From Spongilla lacustris (Eukaryota > Porifera > Demospongiae > Spongillida > Spongillidae), in the NCBI GenBank assembly GCA_949361645.1, contig OX442415.1:11818745-11882744 (forward strand): a DNA stretch of 64,000 nt. Reading direction: 5' to 3'. Positions 62,401 through 64,000 of this stretch are shown here, piece after piece (position 1 is the stretch's first letter; each line of letters starts with the position of its first letter). Below the pieces are notes generated by a model that was given only the letters and a program-made list of their open reading frames with translations, ran no database searches and was not told the DNA's origin. The position numbers and the translations under genes were made by a program.

Positions 62401-62499
62401 GTGCTGCCCTCACATTAAACATCTTTTATAGCTTCCCGCACAAAGTAGATACACTTCAGCAAACATACCTGCAGTTGACAAAAAACCCCGGCTCCACAT
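53439..62499 (-). CDS. NADAR-domain protein 4: zinc module, NADAR, long 18-residue repeat tail
   Basis: Exon 3 (57061-53439) is certain: AT completes a split Asp, then DTEKVQFYNRGEPFYEF and a full NADAR domain (SEHYFQAQKFVGTPY, LVEHTTNDSYWGDGG, GQNNLGKLLM). A tail of about 900 residues follows, built of 45-50 copies of an 18-residue GGQQSTDGTLDSSNIPPS-type unit, and then a non-repetitive 130-residue C terminus. Exon 2 (60472-60365, 108 nt, phase 1 both sides) encodes ICIFPGCTKPKFVEG...HEYCGRTC, the cluster's short zinc module. The proposed exon 1 (62499-62469, MWSRGFLSTA, CAG|GTATGT donor, phase 1) is plausible but least sure. The total is about 1253 aa. Ser/Thr/Gln/Asn richness suggests a disordered, possibly modified or adhesive tail. 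The first intron holds a short repeat fragment and the second a 741-bp MITE. Confidence 0.82.
53815..56500. repeat. 54-bp coding minisatellite with higher-order duplication
   Basis: About 45-50 diverged 54-bp units encode the tail of NADAR protein 4. A unique block encoding NIPQTVGEIEVLPFQS occurs at 53805-53870 and again at 55191-55255, about 1.39 kb apart, showing that a multi-unit segment was duplicated as a whole. Every frame on the opposite strand is open, which explains the long antisense reading frames. Confidence 0.92.
57062..60364. other. Second intron of NADAR gene 4
   Basis: No exon was recognised in this 3.3-kb span. It contains the element at 58641-59381 and, at 59453-59513, a 60-bp fragment of the arm of the MITE seen complete at 24053-24342. 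Confidence 0.55.
58641..59381. mobile_element. MITE-like element with TACC(A/G)GGTGTCC ends
   Basis: The left end TACCAGGTGTCCACGAAAGA and the inverted right end TACCGGGTGTCCTCAAATGA, followed by a shared CGCAA(C)GC motif, form terminal repeats flanked by TA. The 741-bp body is very AT-rich, with TTAATAACTT-type subrepeats and no open frame. Confidence 0.65.
60473..62468. other. Proposed first intron of NADAR gene 4
   Basis: A 2-kb span between the proposed exon 1 and the zinc-module exon. Nothing recognisable is seen. The open frame at 61680-61934 (minus) shows some protein-like composition but no domain or convincing splice sites. Confidence 0.4.
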
Positions 62500-64000
62500 C
62501 TTAGGTCGTCACGTGACTGGATGTGGGCTACGCTCTATTGGGTCATTTCTATTTAAAAAAAAAAAAAAAATGTTTTTAACTTGGTCTCGTTACAATAGTG
62601 ATATATATTAATCAGCTAAATATGATTACTAAGTGCCTACAAAACGACAGGAAATATATAGTGTTGAAGCATGAAACTATCAAAACGATTTCACACCGAC
62701 TCAGCATTTATAAAAGATTTAGGGTTGACAGCTCGAGCCATCCTTGTATGTTTCAGTGCCTCTTCATGCATAGTACAAGGTGTATATACATGTATTTATA
62801 TATCTTGGGTTGTTGCAGTAATATTGCAATACAATATACCATTGTACTTTCCTGTGAATTAACTGTGTCACTTATTATTGCTTAAAAGTATTTTTAAAAG
62901 GAAAACAAAATAAAGAACGTGGCAGAGGCACATGGACATATCTTTACTCGTGACATTTTAAAAATTAGTGTGTTTTATTTAAGATGCAGATGAATAGGTA
63001 CAGTAGTATACAAGGTGTTTTATAATCAAGGAAAATTGCTTATAAATTACCACAAGCAGCCAATTAACCCAACAGCTAAAGAAAACATGGTGGTGAAAAT
63101 AATAATAATATAATCATTGATATTGATAAAAAGTCTCAAAACCACTATTCATTTCAATTAAACTTTTAATGTATGGTAGGTGGTAAGTTAAAATAACTAC
63201 TTCCATTTACAAGTTACTAATTTCAAATTCTTGATGTTTTGATTTTCGCATGTACATGTACATGTACTTGATTTAGGGGCCATTGTATCTTGATTTAGTG
63301 GTTTTCGGAAAGTTATCATTATTAACATTCAAAGAAATGTTGGAGCTTTTGGATGCCTCTAAAATGGTATGTTTTTCATTAGGTGTTATTAATTCGTTTT
63401 TGTTAATTTTTAATTAATTATTTAATTACTATTTAGTTTGCTTACATGGAAACTTAAGCCGCATTATTGGAGCATTTAGCGACAATTATCAGTGCTCAAT
63501 TTATATACGAACGATTTGCCTTGATGGAGAAACAGCCTGGATAACCAATAGACCCTTTGAGCACTACGAATCTGATAATTTTGCTCTTTGTTACTATCCA
63601 ACAGAAGGGATGACTGACGAGTTTTGTTCAATTTGCCATACCATGTGAAGGAGGCAGGCATTTGGCAGAAACTTTCTCTTTGCAGGTTGAAAATACTTGC
63701 ACTGCCTCAGTTGTGGTGGAAATCATGTTTACACGTGCCACTTTCCCATTCAGTTTCCAAATTACATGTAAATGAGATAATCTTGAAAGAGATTCATATG
63801 CACTGATAATCTGTCGCGGATCGTATAGAGCAAAATTCCTTGGCATGGTTAATTGAAAAGAGAGTAAAATGTTCTTATTTTCCACCTAATCCTTAGGGCA
63901 CCACTCCGCATCAGATCTGTATATGGTACTCCGTACCTTGTGCATGTACGTACAATATGCATGTGTATAAATATATGTTTGCATGCCACTCATGGTCAAG
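62500..64000. other. AT-rich flank with a fourth MITE copy
   Basis: No gene is supported. It contains an A homopolymer at 62555-62569 and the MITE copy at 63009-63542. The last frame (63628-63885, minus) has no recognisable domain. Confidence 0.5.
63009..63542. mobile_element. Fourth copy of the CAGGGTGTTTCTCAATCAAG MITE family
   Basis: The left end TACAAGGTGTTTTATAATCA and right end TTGATGGAGAAACAGCCTGG are diverged versions of the family termini. Internal motifs ('gagcttttggatgcctct', 'catttagcgacaattatc') match the copies at 162-575 and 52309-53235. Confidence 0.65.

Noticed and set aside
62201..62422. A 73-residue minus-strand frame as first exon of NADAR gene 4
   Set aside because: It ends in a stop without a phase-1 donor toward the zinc exon. 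The short exon at 62499-62469 fits phase and donor consensus better, though still unproven.

Overview
This is a metazoan nuclear window. The genes have GT-AG introns, and there is a TRIM-NHL gene, a PCTAIRE-type cyclin-dependent kinase, very dense microsatellites and minisatellites, many short inverted-repeat transposons, and one 200-bp N gap inside an (AG)n tract. I infer a sponge (probably a demosponge), from the gene families, the compact introns and the abundance of the TACATGTA palindrome. Nothing in the sequence proves the taxon. No rRNA, tRNA, CRISPR array or bacterial-style operon was recognised.

Layout. 0-5 kb: a one-exon TRIM-NHL gene (+) and the decayed 3' end of a second copy. 6.3-13.5 kb: a 14-exon CDK16/17/18-like kinase (-) whose introns are filled with simple repeats. 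13.5-17 kb: intergenic DNA with inverted-repeat elements. 17-62.5 kb: a cluster of ten recognisable genes, nine of which belong together. They are four NADAR-domain genes (17.1-18.8 -, 35.2-36.1 -, 47.7-48.4 +, 53.4-62.5 -), two PARP-like ADP-ribosyltransferase genes (32.3-34.2 -, 49.8-51.8 -), two paralogous zinc-module/double-PDZ genes (36.7-38.3 -, 40.0-47.6 -) and one zinc-module-only gene (27.0-31.5 +). The tenth is a doubtful micro-ORF gene at 38.4 kb. The rest is repeats and MITE-like elements.

How the genes may work together. The nine cluster genes draw on a small set of parts. One is an N-terminal Cys/His module with the start motif (K/Q)D(I/V)QG. The second is a short module of the form C-x(3-4)-(G/E)C-x2-P...(Y/F/H)C-(S/G)-x2-C/H. 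The remaining parts are PARP catalytic, NADAR and PDZ domains. Almost all zinc-module exons are bounded by phase-1 introns, and five of them are exactly 108 nt long, which fits exon shuffling and tandem duplication. PARP domains add ADP-ribose. NADAR domains are known from bacterial work to bind or remove ADP-ribose, including from guanine in DNA. A cluster pairing ADP-ribosyltransferases, NADAR proteins and PDZ scaffolds that share targeting modules looks like a locally amplified ADP-ribose writer/eraser/scaffold system, perhaps defensive. The gene content and exon structure are read directly from sequence. The joint function is inference.

Caveats. All splice junctions were assigned by eye from GT-AG sites, reading phase and agreement between paralogs. 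One PARP gene carries a single-base frameshift that may be an assembly error. Several genes contain tandem repeats whose copy number may be misassembled.
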